A stretch of 64,000 nt of DNA from Planctomycetota bacterium (GCA_963204915.1 CAUJHS010000031.1:268947-332946), one strand, 5' to 3'. Positions 37,255-47,405 are shown, numbered from the stretch's first letter. The notes: generated by a model not told the origin, from the sequence alone. Made by a program: numbers and translations.

Positions 37255-37450
37255 CTAAAATGCGTGGCCGTAAGGCGGAAAAGAGCCGCTTCGAGGCCCC
37301 GCGTCCGCCGACGCTCTTCCGAAATGGCGTCGATGTTACCGCGACAATTGATATCCGTCTGCGTCTGGCGTAGGGTGGCGCCAGGTGAGTTGCTTCGTTT
37401 CCCCGCATCGTTGGAGACGCCGCGGAGAAAGTTTTAACCCAGTCGCCCAT

Positions 37451-39859
37451 ATGAATATCGTTGCCCGCAGTCGGTGGTCGTTGGTATGGCAGGTTACATG
37501 GGCGCTGGTCACCTTGACCGTTTCACCGCTGGATCCCATGCGTGGCTTTGCCCAAGAATCGGCCACCGTTGAACCCGTTACGAAAGACGCAATCGCTCCG
37601 GCCGCAGGTTACGAGGAGGTCGTCGAGCGTTTGCGGAAAGCGATTCGTCGCGAAATTTCCGACAAATCGCTCCCGGCGTTTTCGATCGCACTTACCGAGG
37701 GCGACCGGACCGTCTGGGCCGAAGGTTTCGGTTACGTGGATCCGGAACGCAAACGACCTGCTACGGCCAAGACGGTCTACCGGGTCGGCTCGGTATCTAA
37801 ACTGTTTACCGATCTTGCCGTGATGCAATTGGTCGAACGCGGAGAACTGGCGCTCGACGCTCCGGTCAACGACTACCTGCCGAACTTCACACCCAAAAAT
37901 CCATTTGGTACGCCCATCACTTTGCGGCAATTGATGTCGCACCAATCGGGTCTCGTGCGTGAGTCGCCTGTAGGGAATTATTTCGACGCCACGGAGCCTT
38001 CTTTGGAAGCGACCGTGGCCAGTTTGAACGATACTTCGCTCGTTTATGCCCCTAACACGAAAACGAAGTACTCGAATGGTGGCATCGCCGTGGTGGGCAG
38101 CGTGTTGGAGCACAAGTCCGGCGCGCCGTTCAACCAAATAATGCAGGAAAAGATCTTTCGGCCGATCGGTTTGCGTCAGAGCAGTTTCGAGCGTACGCCC
38201 GACGTGGAGCGCGAAAGCGCCATCGGTTGGATGTGGACCTACGACGGCCGAAGGTTTGAAGCTCCCGACTTCGGCTTAGGTACGGCCCCCGCAGGAAACC
38301 TTTACTCCAGCGTTCTCGATTTATCGAAATTCGCACAAGCCGTCTTGAACGAAGGTCGGGGCGAACACGGCGTGTTGCTTCAACCGGGAACGCTCCGCCA
38401 AATGATCCTGCCGCAACGTACGGACGCAGGCGAACCGAATCCTTTCGCCATTGGCTTCCGTGTGTCGGACTTCGACGGCCATACGAAAATTGGGCACGGA
38501 GGCGCCGTCTACGGGTTTAGCACGCAACTGGAGCTTTTGCCGCAACGCAAATTGGGCGTGGCGGCCGTTGCGTCGCTCGATTGCAGTAATGGCGTGGTGC
38601 AACGCCTGGCGGAGTACGCCTTGCGACTGTTGCTTTCCCGGCAAGACGGCCGAACGCTTCCCGATTGGGAGGCTTCCGATCCGATTCCTCCGGAGCGAGC
38701 CGCACAACTTGTAGGACATTACCGTTCGGAAGAGGGTTGGATCGATGTCATCGTCCGTGGCGAACGGCTGTTTCTGCGTCATGGCGACACCCGCCGCGAA
38801 ATCCGCGCCGCTGGAGACGGCTTCATCGTTGACGACGTTTTAGACTACGGTCCCAAGATTTCCCGGGTCAACGCCGACACGCTCGCGATCGGCAAGACGC
38901 ATTACACCCGGGTTACCGAAAGTGTGCCGGAAGATTTGCCCGCCCGCTGGAAAGGGCTGATCGGCGAATATGGCTGGGATCACAACACGCTCTACATTCT
39001 CGAAGATCGGGGACAATTGTTCGCCTTAATCGAATGGTTTTATTACTACCCGCTCAAAGAGTTAAGCGAGAACGAATTCGCTTTCCCGGATTCAGGACTG
39101 TATCACGGCGAGAAGCTGATCTTTCGCCGCAACGCGCAGGACGACGCCCAAGAAGTGATTGCCGCAAGTGTTACCTTTCCGCGCAGGGAAATTGGCGTCA
39201 CCAAGGGAGAAACTTTTCGCATCACGCCGATTAAGCCGATCGATGAACTCCGGGCCGCCGCGCTTCAAGCCAAACCGCCGCAGGAGTCAGGCGAATTTCG
39301 CGAGGCTGAGTTGGTCGAAGTGACGAAGCTTGATCCCACAATCCGGCTCGATATTCGCTATGCGAGCGCGAACAATTTCACCGGTTCGGTGTTCTATAAA
39401 GAACCGCGCGCTTTCCTGCAACGTCCTGCCGCGGAAGCCGTGGTGCGCGCGCATCGGCGGCTCAAGGAACACGGTTTAGGGCTCTTGATTCATGATGCGT
39501 ATCGGCCCTGGCATGTGACGAAGATGTTCTGGGACGCCACGCCCTCGGAACTAAAACACTTCGTCGCCAATCCTGCCAATGGTTCGCGCCACAACCGCGG
39601 TTGCGCCGTTGATTTGACCCTGTGTGATCTGGAGACGGGCGAGCCGATTACCATGGTCGCTGGCTACGACGAGTTTTCGCCGCGGTCGTATCCTGATTAT
39701 CCCGGCGGCACATCGCGGCAGCGGTACTATCGCGAATTGCTTCGCCAGACTATGGAGGCTGAAGGCTTCACCATTTACGAATTCGAATGGTGGCACTTCG
39801 ACCACCCGGACTGGAAGAAGTACCGCATCGGCAACCGGACCTTTTCTGAACTCCCGTGA
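37451..39859 (+). CDS. Serine hydrolase (class C beta-lactamase-like) fused to VanX-type D,D-dipeptidase
   Basis: 802 residues from the ATG at 37451 (an in-frame GTG-type start at 37385 would add 22). A signal segment near residues 12-35 leads into a beta-lactamase/penicillin-binding-like domain with SVSK (114-117), YSN (207-209) and HGG (349-351, the KTG equivalent). A middle region of about 200 residues resembles the C-terminal lipocalin-like part of such hydrolases. The last 180 residues are an M15D VanX-like dipeptidase: AYRPWH, SRHNRGCAVDLTL with zinc ligands H714 and D721, and EFEWWHFD with catalytic E779 and ligand H782. Both active sites look intact. Exported, probably acting on peptidoglycan peptides or D-Ala-D-Ala. 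The stop overlaps a GTG of the ankyrin gene. Confidence 0.9.
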   Translation: MNIVARSRWSLVWQVTWALVTLTVSPLDPMRGFAQESATVEPVTKDAIAPAAGYEEVVERLRKAIRREISDKSLPAFSIALTEGDRTVWAEGFGYVDPERKRPATAKTVYRVGSVSKLFTDLAVMQLVERGELALDAPVNDYLPNFTPKNPFGTPITLRQLMSHQSGLVRESPVGNYFDATEPSLEATVASLNDTSLVYAPNTKTKYSNGGIAVVGSVLEHKSGAPFNQIMQEKIFRPIGLRQSSFERTPDVERESAIGWMWTYDGRRFEAPDFGLGTAPAGNLYSSVLDLSKFAQAVLNEGRGEHGVLLQPGTLRQMILPQRTDAGEPNPFAIGFRVSDFDGHTKIGHGGAVYGFSTQLELLPQRKLGVAAVASLDCSNGVVQRLAEYALRLLLSRQDGRTLPDWEASDPIPPERAAQLVGHYRSEEGWIDVIVRGERLFLRHGDTRREIRAAGDGFIVDDVLDYGPKISRVNADTLAIGKTHYTRVTESVPEDLPARWKGLIGEYGWDHNTLYILEDRGQLFALIEWFYYYPLKELSENEFAFPDSGLYHGEKLIFRRNAQDDAQEVIAASVTFPRREIGVTKGETFRITPIKPIDELRAAALQAKPPQESGEFREAELVEVTKLDPTIRLDIRYASANNFTGSVFYKEPRAFLQRPAAEAVVRAHRRLKEHGLGLLIHDAYRPWHVTKMFWDATPSELKHFVANPANGSRHNRGCAVDLTLCDLETGEPITMVAGYDEFSPRSYPDYPGGTSRQRYYRELLRQTMEAEGFTIYEFEWWHFDHPDWKKYRIGNRTFSELP

Positions 39860-39870
39860 GCGGGAACCCT

Positions 39871-42765
39871 ATGAAACTTCACCGCGCCGCGCAGGCCGGC
39901 CACGCCAAGACCGTGGCGCAACTCCTCAATGCCGGAGCCGATCCGAACGCGCGAGACATTGACGGCCGCACGCCGTTAATGCTTGCATCGGCGCACATCA
40001 AAGGTAGCGTCGTCCGGCTCTTACTGGACGCCGGGGCCGACGTGAACGCCGCGCTTCCTGTCATCTCCGAGACCGACACGGAACGCGCTGAGGAAGAAGA
40101 CGTCGACGATGACGACCTGGAACTGGAACTCGAATGCGAAGCGGGCGAACCTTCCACGGCCTTGGCGATGGCCCTCTATGCCGGTTACGACATCGACGAA
40201 GAACCGGTCGTCGACGTGGTGGAGCAGTTGCTGAACGCCGGGGCGAACGTAAGTGCAACGGACGAACTCGGCCACACGCCACTCATGTTCGCTGTCTGGC
40301 GTAGCAGTGTTCTGCTCGTAAAACGCTTGCTCGCCGCCGGCGCGCAGGTCAATTCGGCCAGTCGCTACGGCGTTACGCCGCTGATGTGCGCACTGATGTC
40401 CGACACGCATCGCGACGCCAACGCAACAATTTTTCGCGAGTTGTTAAACGCGGGAGCCGACATTCATCAACGCAGTCGAGCCGGACGCACCCTCTTGATG
40501 TACGCCGCGAAATTGGCGTACCTCGACGAAATTCGCATTCTCTTGGAAAAGGGGGCCGATCCGCTGGCGACCGACCGGCGCGGACGCAACGCCCTGACCT
40601 ACGCCGCCCAATCTTTGGCTACGCTCGAAAGCAACCAAGGCGATCGCGGGTACGATCTGGACGAAATTCAGGAAGCGCTCAAGCAAATGGGCATGGACCC
40701 CGACTCTGAAGCGGGACGCACGATGACCGCACGCATGCTTGGTCAATCCGGCCCTTCCGATTTCGACCTCATGATGTCCGGAATCGACTCGGCGGAAGAA
40801 TTCGAATCAACCCGAACCGAAGGCATACGGCGACTGAACGAAGTGATTGACTTGCTGGCCGATGGCGGATGCTCGCTCGACGCCGCGGGGCCCTATCTTG
40901 CCAAAGCGGGCCGCATTGATTTGCTCAAGCGAATTCCCGCGGCCAGGTGGAACGAAACCGACGATTCGGGCGAGACGGCGCTGACTCACGCGGTCAAAGA
41001 ACGCCAGGTCGATCGCGTCCGAAAACTGCTGGAAGCCGGCGCCGACCCCAACGCATTGAACTACTTCGACGAGCCGCCGCTGGCGTGCGTGGGAGATAGC
41101 CGGCGCGGTGTGGAGTGCGGCCGGCTTCTTCTCGCGGCCGGAGCAAATGTGAATCAGGTCGCCAGAAACGACATGACGTTGCTCGAAATCGCCATATCGG
41201 AAAGCGCACTTCCGAAGATCCGCTTTTTGCTTGAAGCCGGCGCCGATGCGCGCCTTGGCGCGCCGTTGATCTGGGCCGTACGGCGCGGCGAACTGAAACT
41301 CGTGCGGTTATTGCTTGAGCACGGCGCCAATCCGAACGCGCGACTCGACGTTGACGGAGAATTCGCCTTTGCCGGCTTTCTGCGCGGCGCCACGCCGTTG
41401 ATGCGCGCCGCCGCCGATCAACCGATCGAGATGCTTCAATTGCTCGTCGAAGCCGGCGCCGATCCGTGCGCCGTCGATCGCGAGGGCCGCACCGCCGTCG
41501 ATGTGGCGATGGCCCATGGGCGTCTCAAAGTGGCCGAATGGTTGCGGGGCGTGGGCGCTGCGGCGCCGAACGTGGCTGCGTTTTCTAAGGCGCTGCTTCC
41601 CGCGGCCGAAAAAGGCGATGTCGCGCGTGTGAACGAATGCTTAACGAACGGGGCCGACCCGAACGTACGCGGCGAACATGGAGTTACTCCATTGATTCTT
41701 GCGGCGCGTGAAGGACACGCCGACGTGGTTGCGAGCTTGCTCGAAGCCGGCGCCGATGTGAATGCGCGTTCCGACCCAGGGTACGGCGGCGACCAAACAC
41801 CGCTACGCTGTGCGATTGTGCGCGGACACGGCGGCATCGCGCGGCGTTTAATTCAAGCCGGCGCCGATGTTCGTCCGACGTATGCCTCGAATTCCATTCC
41901 CGCCGAAAAGTACAACAGCGTGGTGTGTTCGTCGGGAACGGCGCTTCACGACGCCTGCCGCGCCGGCGACGAGGAAACCGTCGATGCGCTCCTGGCCGCT
42001 GGCGCCGATGTGGATGCCGTTGACGAATACGACGAAACGCCGCTAGTCGCGTCCGTGCAAACGCGCCGGTGGAGTCTCGCGGAACGCCTGCTGTCCGCCG
42101 GAGCGGTGCGTCGTCCGCAAGACGTAGACCGGTTAGCGCCACTCGAATTTTCTGTCGCGGCGGCGCACACCAGCTTCGCAGAATCTGTGCAACAAATGGA
42201 GCAGTTGTGCGGCTCGCCGGGGACGCCCGTTAAGGACATTCCCGGCATGGTCGTGTTCACGGTCACTCCCGACGGAACGCCTCCGCCTCCCGGCGAGGAC
42301 GCAGATTCCTGGAAAGCCGTCTTCGAATTCGAACGCGAGTTTGACGCAAAGAAGTGGCGTGTTCTGGACGCAGCCTATCAGGACTGTCTGGCCCGAGGCC
42401 ACTTGGTGATTGACTCGGGCATGCCGTGGAGGGGCGGAACCGAGAAACGGTTTGTGTACCTGCTGCCCACGGCGAATAAGTACGCCGTCATGGAGCTTCT
42501 GGGCGTGCGTGGAAACGACCAAGAGCTTTCAACGCGCGACATCGTCACCTGGTTTCGGGAATTCGAAAAGGAACACCCGTTCCACTTGCGCGGCTGCCGG
42601 TTCGATATTGTCGTCCTCGAATTGTTGTCGACGCCTGCCGACCCGGCCGCCTTGGCCGAACAACTGGTGGCGTTTTGTTATGACTATGCCGACAACTTCG
42701 ATTCACGGTCGACGATGGTCGAGCACCTGTCCACCAACCGCCGCATTCACTTATGGTGGGACTGA
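39871..42765 (+). CDS. Ankyrin-repeat protein with C-terminal DUF4253
   Basis: 964 residues from the ATG at 39871; a GTG at 39856 overlapping the previous stop is an alternative adding five. Ankyrin repeats begin at once (LHRAAQAGHAKTVAQLLNAGADPNARD) and continue to about residue 790, with some degenerate stretches, including an acidic insert near 75-95 (EEEDVDDDDLELELE). Repeats such as GVTPLILAAREGHADVVASLLEAGADVNAR match the consensus well. The final 130 residues resemble DUF4253: KRFVYLLPTANKYAVMELLG, WFREFEKEHPFHLRGCRFDIVVLE, AFCYDYAD and terminal NRRIHLWWD. No signal peptide, so cytosolic. Ankyrins suggest protein binding; the close coupling to an exported peptidase gene is notable but unexplained. 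Confidence 0.9.
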   Translation: MKLHRAAQAGHAKTVAQLLNAGADPNARDIDGRTPLMLASAHIKGSVVRLLLDAGADVNAALPVISETDTERAEEEDVDDDDLELELECEAGEPSTALAMALYAGYDIDEEPVVDVVEQLLNAGANVSATDELGHTPLMFAVWRSSVLLVKRLLAAGAQVNSASRYGVTPLMCALMSDTHRDANATIFRELLNAGADIHQRSRAGRTLLMYAAKLAYLDEIRILLEKGADPLATDRRGRNALTYAAQSLATLESNQGDRGYDLDEIQEALKQMGMDPDSEAGRTMTARMLGQSGPSDFDLMMSGIDSAEEFESTRTEGIRRLNEVIDLLADGGCSLDAAGPYLAKAGRIDLLKRIPAARWNETDDSGETALTHAVKERQVDRVRKLLEAGADPNALNYFDEPPLACVGDSRRGVECGRLLLAAGANVNQVARNDMTLLEIAISESALPKIRFLLEAGADARLGAPLIWAVRRGELKLVRLLLEHGANPNARLDVDGEFAFAGFLRGATPLMRAAADQPIEMLQLLVEAGADPCAVDREGRTAVDVAMAHGRLKVAEWLRGVGAAAPNVAAFSKALLPAAEKGDVARVNECLTNGADPNVRGEHGVTPLILAAREGHADVVASLLEAGADVNARSDPGYGGDQTPLRCAIVRGHGGIARRLIQAGADVRPTYASNSIPAEKYNSVVCSSGTALHDACRAGDEETVDALLAAGADVDAVDEYDETPLVASVQTRRWSLAERLLSAGAVRRPQDVDRLAPLEFSVAAAHTSFAESVQQMEQLCGSPGTPVKDIPGMVVFTVTPDGTPPPPGEDADSWKAVFEFEREFDAKKWRVLDAAYQDCLARGHLVIDSGMPWRGGTEKRFVYLLPTANKYAVMELLGVRGNDQELSTRDIVTWFREFEKEHPFHLRGCRFDIVVLELLSTPADPAALAEQLVAFCYDYADNFDSRSTMVEHLSTNRRIHLWWD

Positions 42766-42822
42766 ACTTCGATTACGATAGATGCAACTTCGATACAACC
42801 TTCAGCAAGGAGTTTGGGCGTG

Positions 42823-44583
42823 ATGACTCGCATGGGCCTTGTCCTCGTTCGCGCGGGACTGCTTCTTCTCGCCCTGGCGGCGCCGGTCGACGTGATTCCG
42901 GCGGAAGATCGCACGCTGGATCATTTCCGGCGCGTGCCGTTGGCCGATGTGTATTTCTCGGAAGGCGCCGGCGCGGGCGACATCAACGGCGACGGGCACG
43001 CTGACGTTGTCTATGGACCGTACTGGTTCTCCGGACCGGAATTTCGCGAGAAACACGAAATCTATCCCCCCAAACCGCAGCCCATGGAAGCGTACGCCGA
43101 TCATTTTTTCGCCTGGGTGTACGACTTTAACTGCGATGGCGCGAACGATGTGTTCACCGTCGGTTTTCCCGGTACGCCGGCGTATGTTTACGAGAACCCG
43201 ACCAAGCATCACCTCGATCAACACTGGAAGAAACATCAGGTGATCGACGAAGTTTCCAACGAGTCACCGCAGTTCGTCAACCTGGTGGGCGATGAACGAC
43301 CGGAACTCGTTTGCACGCGCGACGGATTCTTCGGCTACGCCACGGTCGATTGGGATAAGCCGTTCGAGGCGTGGACCTTTCATGCCGTTTCCGACAAAAC
43401 GGCGCCCGCACGGTTTGGGCACGGTTTAGGCGTGGGCGATGTGAATGGCGACGGCCGCAACGATATTCTGTTTGCCGGCGGTTGGCTGGAACAGCCCGCG
43501 CCCGATTCGCAGCAGCCCCGCTGGACGTTGCATTCCGCGGCCTTCACCAACGCTTACGGCGGCGCCGAAATGTACGCTTACGATGTGGACGGCGACGGCG
43601 ACAACGACATTATCACCAGCCTGGCCGCGCACGATTTCGGCCTGGCCTGGTACGAGCAGGATCGCAGCGGCGCCGAGCCAGTCTTCCGCCAGCATCTAAT
43701 CATGGGCGACCGTCCCGAGCAGAATCGCTACGGACTCGTATTTAGCGAACCGCATTCGGTTAATCTGGCCGACATCGACGGCGATGGCTTGAAGGACATC
43801 ATCACGGGGAAAACGTACTATTCGCACCATAAGGCCAGTCCCTTGTGGGACGCGGGCGCCGTCGTGTACTGGTTCAAACTCGTGCGCAATAAAGACGGCG
43901 TCGACTGGATTCCCTATCGTGCGGACGATCAGGCGGGTATTGGCCGACAAGTCGTGGTTCACGACATGAACGGCGACGACATACCCGATATCGTGGTGGG
44001 CGGTATGAAAGGCTCCCACGTGCTGTTGCACACGCGCGAGAAAGTTGACGAAGAACGTTGGCGCGCCGCGCAGCCCCAAGTTGTCGAAGGCGCCGCAAGT
44101 CAAAGTATTCGCGGCAAGCCGGCGCCGCTGGACGAGCAAACGGGCCGCGTCGTTGGCGCCTTGGAAGGAGAAGCCCTCAAGGTGCTCCGCGCCTCGGCCG
44201 GCCGAACATCAACGCAAAACATGAGCGGGTTTAAGAAAGATCGCTGGAGCGGCGGCCAGCAGGTGTTTTGGACAGGCGCCAAGCCGGGCGACCGACTCGA
44301 ACTCGAGTTGCCGGTGGAACAGGCCGGCGCGTATCAACTTGCGACGGTCTTCACCATGGCGCGCGATTTCGCCATCGTGCGGCTCTACTTGGATGACAAA
44401 CCGTTGGGCGAACCGATCGATCTGTATAATTATCCCGATGTGATCACATCGGGCGTGCTTGAATGGGGCCAGCATGAACTCAGCGCCGGGCCGCATCGCC
44501 TCGCGATTGACGTGGTTGGCGCCAACGGTTCGGCCATACCCGCCTACATGGTCGGCCTGGATTGTGTTCGCTTGCTGCCGTAA
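42823..44583 (+). CDS. Exported FG-GAP/VCBS repeat protein
   Basis: 586 residues from the ATG at 42823, chosen because AAGGAG lies 10 bases upstream; a TTG at 42814 is less likely. A signal peptide (LVLVRAGLLLLALAAPVDVIPAE) is followed by propeller blades with calcium loops: GDINGDGHADVVYG, DFNCDGANDVF, GDVNGDGRNDILFAG, DVDGDGDNDIITSL, DIDGDGLKDIITG and DMNGDDIPDIVVGG. The last 130 residues (about 455-586) form a separate beta-rich module (GVLEWGQHELSAGPHRLAIDVVGANGS) like carbohydrate-binding domains attached to planctomycete enzymes. It is 57 bases after the ankyrin gene and may share a transcript. Probably binds polysaccharide outside the cell. Confidence 0.88.
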   Translation: MTRMGLVLVRAGLLLLALAAPVDVIPAEDRTLDHFRRVPLADVYFSEGAGAGDINGDGHADVVYGPYWFSGPEFREKHEIYPPKPQPMEAYADHFFAWVYDFNCDGANDVFTVGFPGTPAYVYENPTKHHLDQHWKKHQVIDEVSNESPQFVNLVGDERPELVCTRDGFFGYATVDWDKPFEAWTFHAVSDKTAPARFGHGLGVGDVNGDGRNDILFAGGWLEQPAPDSQQPRWTLHSAAFTNAYGGAEMYAYDVDGDGDNDIITSLAAHDFGLAWYEQDRSGAEPVFRQHLIMGDRPEQNRYGLVFSEPHSVNLADIDGDGLKDIITGKTYYSHHKASPLWDAGAVVYWFKLVRNKDGVDWIPYRADDQAGIGRQVVVHDMNGDDIPDIVVGGMKGSHVLLHTREKVDEERWRAAQPQVVEGAASQSIRGKPAPLDEQTGRVVGALEGEALKVLRASAGRTSTQNMSGFKKDRWSGGQQVFWTGAKPGDRLELELPVEQAGAYQLATVFTMARDFAIVRLYLDDKPLGEPIDLYNYPDVITSGVLEWGQHELSAGPHRLAIDVVGANGSAIPAYMVGLDCVRLLP

Positions 44584-44590
44584 CGGCGGT

Positions 44591-45124
44591 TTACGGTTGG
44601 ATGAATCGCTCCGGAACTGGGCTGGCGTGCGTCCAGCCTTCGGTGGACGCGGCCTCAAGCAACGCTTGCCAGCTTGCACGAATTTCGGCGAGCAGCGCCT
44701 TGGACGGGGCGGCTTCGTATGCGGTGCGTGCGGCGTCGGCCGCCGCAGCGGCGTCTTGGCGGCGAGCGTCGCAACAGGCATGCTCGGCGCTTTCGGCCGT
44801 TTTGGACGCCGCGAGCGCCGCCGCGCTGGCAAGTGGGTTTGCATGTTGTAGTTCTTTGGACAGTTGGCGTGCCTTATTCATTGCGGCATGCAAGTCAATC
44901 ACGGTTTTGTCCGGCGCTCGGCGCGGCGCCGCCACAGTGACCGTCGCGGCCAGGCGGATCGCGCGCTCCAAGGTTTGGGCTTGACGACTCTTTAACTCCG
45001 TTGTGGGCGAATTAACCAACGCTTGCAGGCGCCGTGCCCAAAAAACTGCGTACGCCACACGCGCCCAACGGGGCAGTTGCAGGAGGTCCTCGGTGGTTGG
45101 CAGTTGCATGTTCTTTTTGGGCAT
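44591..45124 (-). CDS. Alanine-rich helical protein of unknown function
   Basis: 177 residues, no signal peptide. The N-terminal part (TEDLLQLPRWARVAYAVFWARRLQALV) is an amphipathic segment I associate with planctomycete hypothetical proteins; the rest is Ala/Glu/Arg-rich and predicted helical (LASAAALAASKTAESAEHACCDARRQDAAAAADAARTA-type, about 95-135) and may form coiled coils. Its stop is 7 bases from the convergent FG-GAP gene. An internal ATG at 45109 is an alternative start. Codon use is ordinary for the region. Not recognised. Confidence 0.65.
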   Translation of the reverse strand: MPKKNMQLPTTEDLLQLPRWARVAYAVFWARRLQALVNSPTTELKSRQAQTLERAIRLAATVTVAAPRRAPDKTVIDLHAAMNKARQLSKELQHANPLASAAALAASKTAESAEHACCDARRQDAAAAADAARTAYEAAPSKALLAEIRASWQALLEAASTEGWTHASPVPERFIQP

Positions 45125-45306
45125 GCGGCAATTTCCACAATTAGCCGGCGGGAATGTCCGCGACGGGTATCAGCAGAGATGGGTTGCGCATTTTCATCGC
45201 AAACCGTTCCTCGGGGCAAGTCCGTTCGTTATGGTAAAGGCGTGGGAGGGGCGCGTGCCGCCGTCCCTTCCGCAGACTTTGTTTCCATTCACTCTTACCG
45301 TTCGCC

Positions 45307-45867
45307 ATGATCCTTCGTCACGCCGTGTTCGTAGGTCTTTTGTTGCTAACGGCGGTGGGTTGCGGCCAGGGAAACGAGCCAGCCATGTCCGACCGTCGCG
45401 ACGATAATTTCGAAGCCTTGCTGGAGACAAGCATTCAAGAGCTGCAATGGAAAACTGAAGCTCACAAGACCTGGGGCTTGGGAACTTTCGATCGGTGGGA
45501 CATCGACCAACGCGTAGGCAATTTGGTTTTCACTACCGCCGACGGCGCGACCGCGGTAACGCCGGCCCAGATCATCGGCTCGTTTAACACCAGAGACAAC
45601 ACCTGGCTCTGGGCGTGGGACAATCCTTCGATTGCGGACGCTCTGAAACGCGACGCCTTGAAGGTGCGGGAATACGGGCAGAAGCATGGCATCGAGAAAC
45701 TAACGACGCGAAAGTGGACCGGCACGGAAGACGACGCTTGGGCCATGGCCGCGCTGGCGGTCAAGCTGTGCGATGCGCAAGGCGCGTACCGTGGCCCCAC
45801 GGGTTCGGCCTACGTGCTGATGACGTTTGGTGAAGTCGAGCTCAGTAAACGTCTCGCGACCCCTTAG
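45307..45867 (+). CDS. DUF6882-like lipoprotein
   Basis: 186 residues. The N-terminus RHAVFVGLLLLTAVGCGQG has a lipobox (TAVGC), so it is probably a lipoprotein. The domain reads FDRWDIDQRVGNLVFTTADG, VTPAQIIGSFNTRDNTWLWAWDNPSI and LKVREYGQKHGIEKLTTRKW, matching the pattern of DUF6882 proteins, small domains of unknown function. It lies 63 bases before the glycosidase gene and may share its promoter. Confidence 0.82.
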   Translation: MILRHAVFVGLLLLTAVGCGQGNEPAMSDRRDDNFEALLETSIQELQWKTEAHKTWGLGTFDRWDIDQRVGNLVFTTADGATAVTPAQIIGSFNTRDNTWLWAWDNPSIADALKRDALKVREYGQKHGIEKLTTRKWTGTEDDAWAMAALAVKLCDAQGAYRGPTGSAYVLMTFGEVELSKRLATP

Positions 45868-45930
45868 GAACGAAACACAAGGCGACGGAGTTCAAGGTCA
45901 CGTAGCCGAACGCGCCGGGAGATGTCCACC

Positions 45931-47385
45931 ATGAAGCGACGCGACTTTCTAGCGATATCGTTAGCCGCCAGTGCAGGAGCCGCGGCGCTAGCGCGCGGCG
46001 AGGCGCCGCCATCTGACCCTGCCGCAAAAAACGCGGGAGTTCGCTTGCCGGCTCTTGGCCGCGTCAAGCCGCGAGCGTCGAAAGAAATCACCGCGTCGCC
46101 CTGGTCGATCGGCGGAGAAACGCTCGATCGGGATTTCGCCGTGTACGATGATTACAAGTCGTTCTTAGGACCGCTTGGCGCGAAAGCGATTCGCTTGCAA
46201 GCGGGCTGGGCCAAGTGCGAATCGACCAAGGGCGTCTATTCCTGGGATTGGCTCGACGCGATCGTGAATGACGCGGTCGCGCAGGGCGTTCGGCCTTGGC
46301 TTCAACTTAGCTATGGCAACACGTTGTACCCCGGCGGCGGCGGGACGGGGCTCGGCGGCGGATTCCCCACATCGGCCGAGGCGCTGGCGGCGTGGGATCG
46401 CTGGGTGGCCGCGTGCGTGAGCCGTTACCAAGATCGCGTTCACGAATGGGAAGTGTGGAATGAGCCCGACCTGAACAACAATGGCGCCTCGCCTGTGAGC
46501 GCTTACGTCGATCTCTACCTCCGCACCGCGGCGATCGTTCGCAAGATTCAACCGCAGGGAAAACTCTTTGCGCTCGCGCTCGCAGGCAAGCTCGACTACG
46601 CTGAGCGATTCCTGAGCGAAATGAGCGAACGGAAGCGGCTTGATCTGATGGACGCAATCACCGTGCACACGTATCCGCGCAATCCGGACGATACCGAAAT
46701 CATCGACGCACTGCGTACGATGATCGCCAAGGTGGGGGCGAAGATTGAAGTTCGCCAAGGCGAAACGGGCGCTCCGTCGCAATTTCAATCGCGTTTCGCC
46801 CTCAGCCGCATCGCCTGGACGGAAAACATGCAGGCCAAATGGAATCTACGCCGCATGTTGGCGCATCATGCGAAGAACGTGCCTGCGAATCTGTTCTCTC
46901 TAAGCGATATGCACTATCGGGGCGAGAACGGCCGCATCGACAAGAATCACAAGGGGCTCCTGGAGACGAACGCAGACAAGTCCATCGCCCGCCCGAAACT
47001 GGCGTATTCGGCCATGCAAACGCTGTTTGCGATCTTCGACGATTCGCTGGAGCGCCTCGATTCGTATCCCTTTACGACAACCGCCCCGCGCGAGTTGGCG
47101 GTTCACGGCTATCGTTGGAAGAACGGAGGCGGGCAACTGGCCGCGGTATGGTTCCACGATGCGCCGCCGGACGATTCCACCGAAACAACGGCCGTGGACT
47201 TGACGCTTAGCGCGGGTCAATTTGAAGAGCCGGTGTTGATCGACATGCGGCTTAGTACGGCCTACGCTTTGCCGAAGGAAAGTTGGAAGCGCGACCAACG
47301 GCAATTCCTCTTAAAGAACCTGCCCGTTTACGACTCGCCGATTTTGATCGCCGAGAGGCGATGTGTGCCAATTGACACAGCATAA
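45931..47385 (+). CDS. Exported clan-A glycoside hydrolase-like protein
   Basis: 484 residues from the ATG at 45931, which has GGGAG at a good distance; the ATG at 45922 would lie directly behind that site. MKRRDFLAISLAASAGAAALA is a Tat-type signal. The (beta/alpha)8 hydrolase hallmarks are visible: GAKAIRLQAGWAKCE, WLQLSYGN, and HEWEVWNEPD with the acid/base glutamate (NEP), plus RQGETGAP with the likely nucleophile glutamate near residue 275. A C-terminal beta domain (about 380-484) follows. It is closest in feel to GH39-type enzymes, but the family cannot be fixed by eye. It probably cleaves a plant- or algal-type polysaccharide outside the cytoplasm. Confidence 0.82.
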   Translation: MKRRDFLAISLAASAGAAALARGEAPPSDPAAKNAGVRLPALGRVKPRASKEITASPWSIGGETLDRDFAVYDDYKSFLGPLGAKAIRLQAGWAKCESTKGVYSWDWLDAIVNDAVAQGVRPWLQLSYGNTLYPGGGGTGLGGGFPTSAEALAAWDRWVAACVSRYQDRVHEWEVWNEPDLNNNGASPVSAYVDLYLRTAAIVRKIQPQGKLFALALAGKLDYAERFLSEMSERKRLDLMDAITVHTYPRNPDDTEIIDALRTMIAKVGAKIEVRQGETGAPSQFQSRFALSRIAWTENMQAKWNLRRMLAHHAKNVPANLFSLSDMHYRGENGRIDKNHKGLLETNADKSIARPKLAYSAMQTLFAIFDDSLERLDSYPFTTTAPRELAVHGYRWKNGGGQLAAVWFHDAPPDDSTETTAVDLTLSAGQFEEPVLIDMRLSTAYALPKESWKRDQRQFLLKNLPVYDSPILIAERRCVPIDTA

Positions 47386-47405
47386 CCCCATACGGCCGCC
47401 GAGCG

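Noticed and set aside
37255..37330. AAGAGC/GCTCTT arms after the oxidoreductase gene as a terminator
   Set aside because: Only six-base arms with a 26-base loop and no T-tract.
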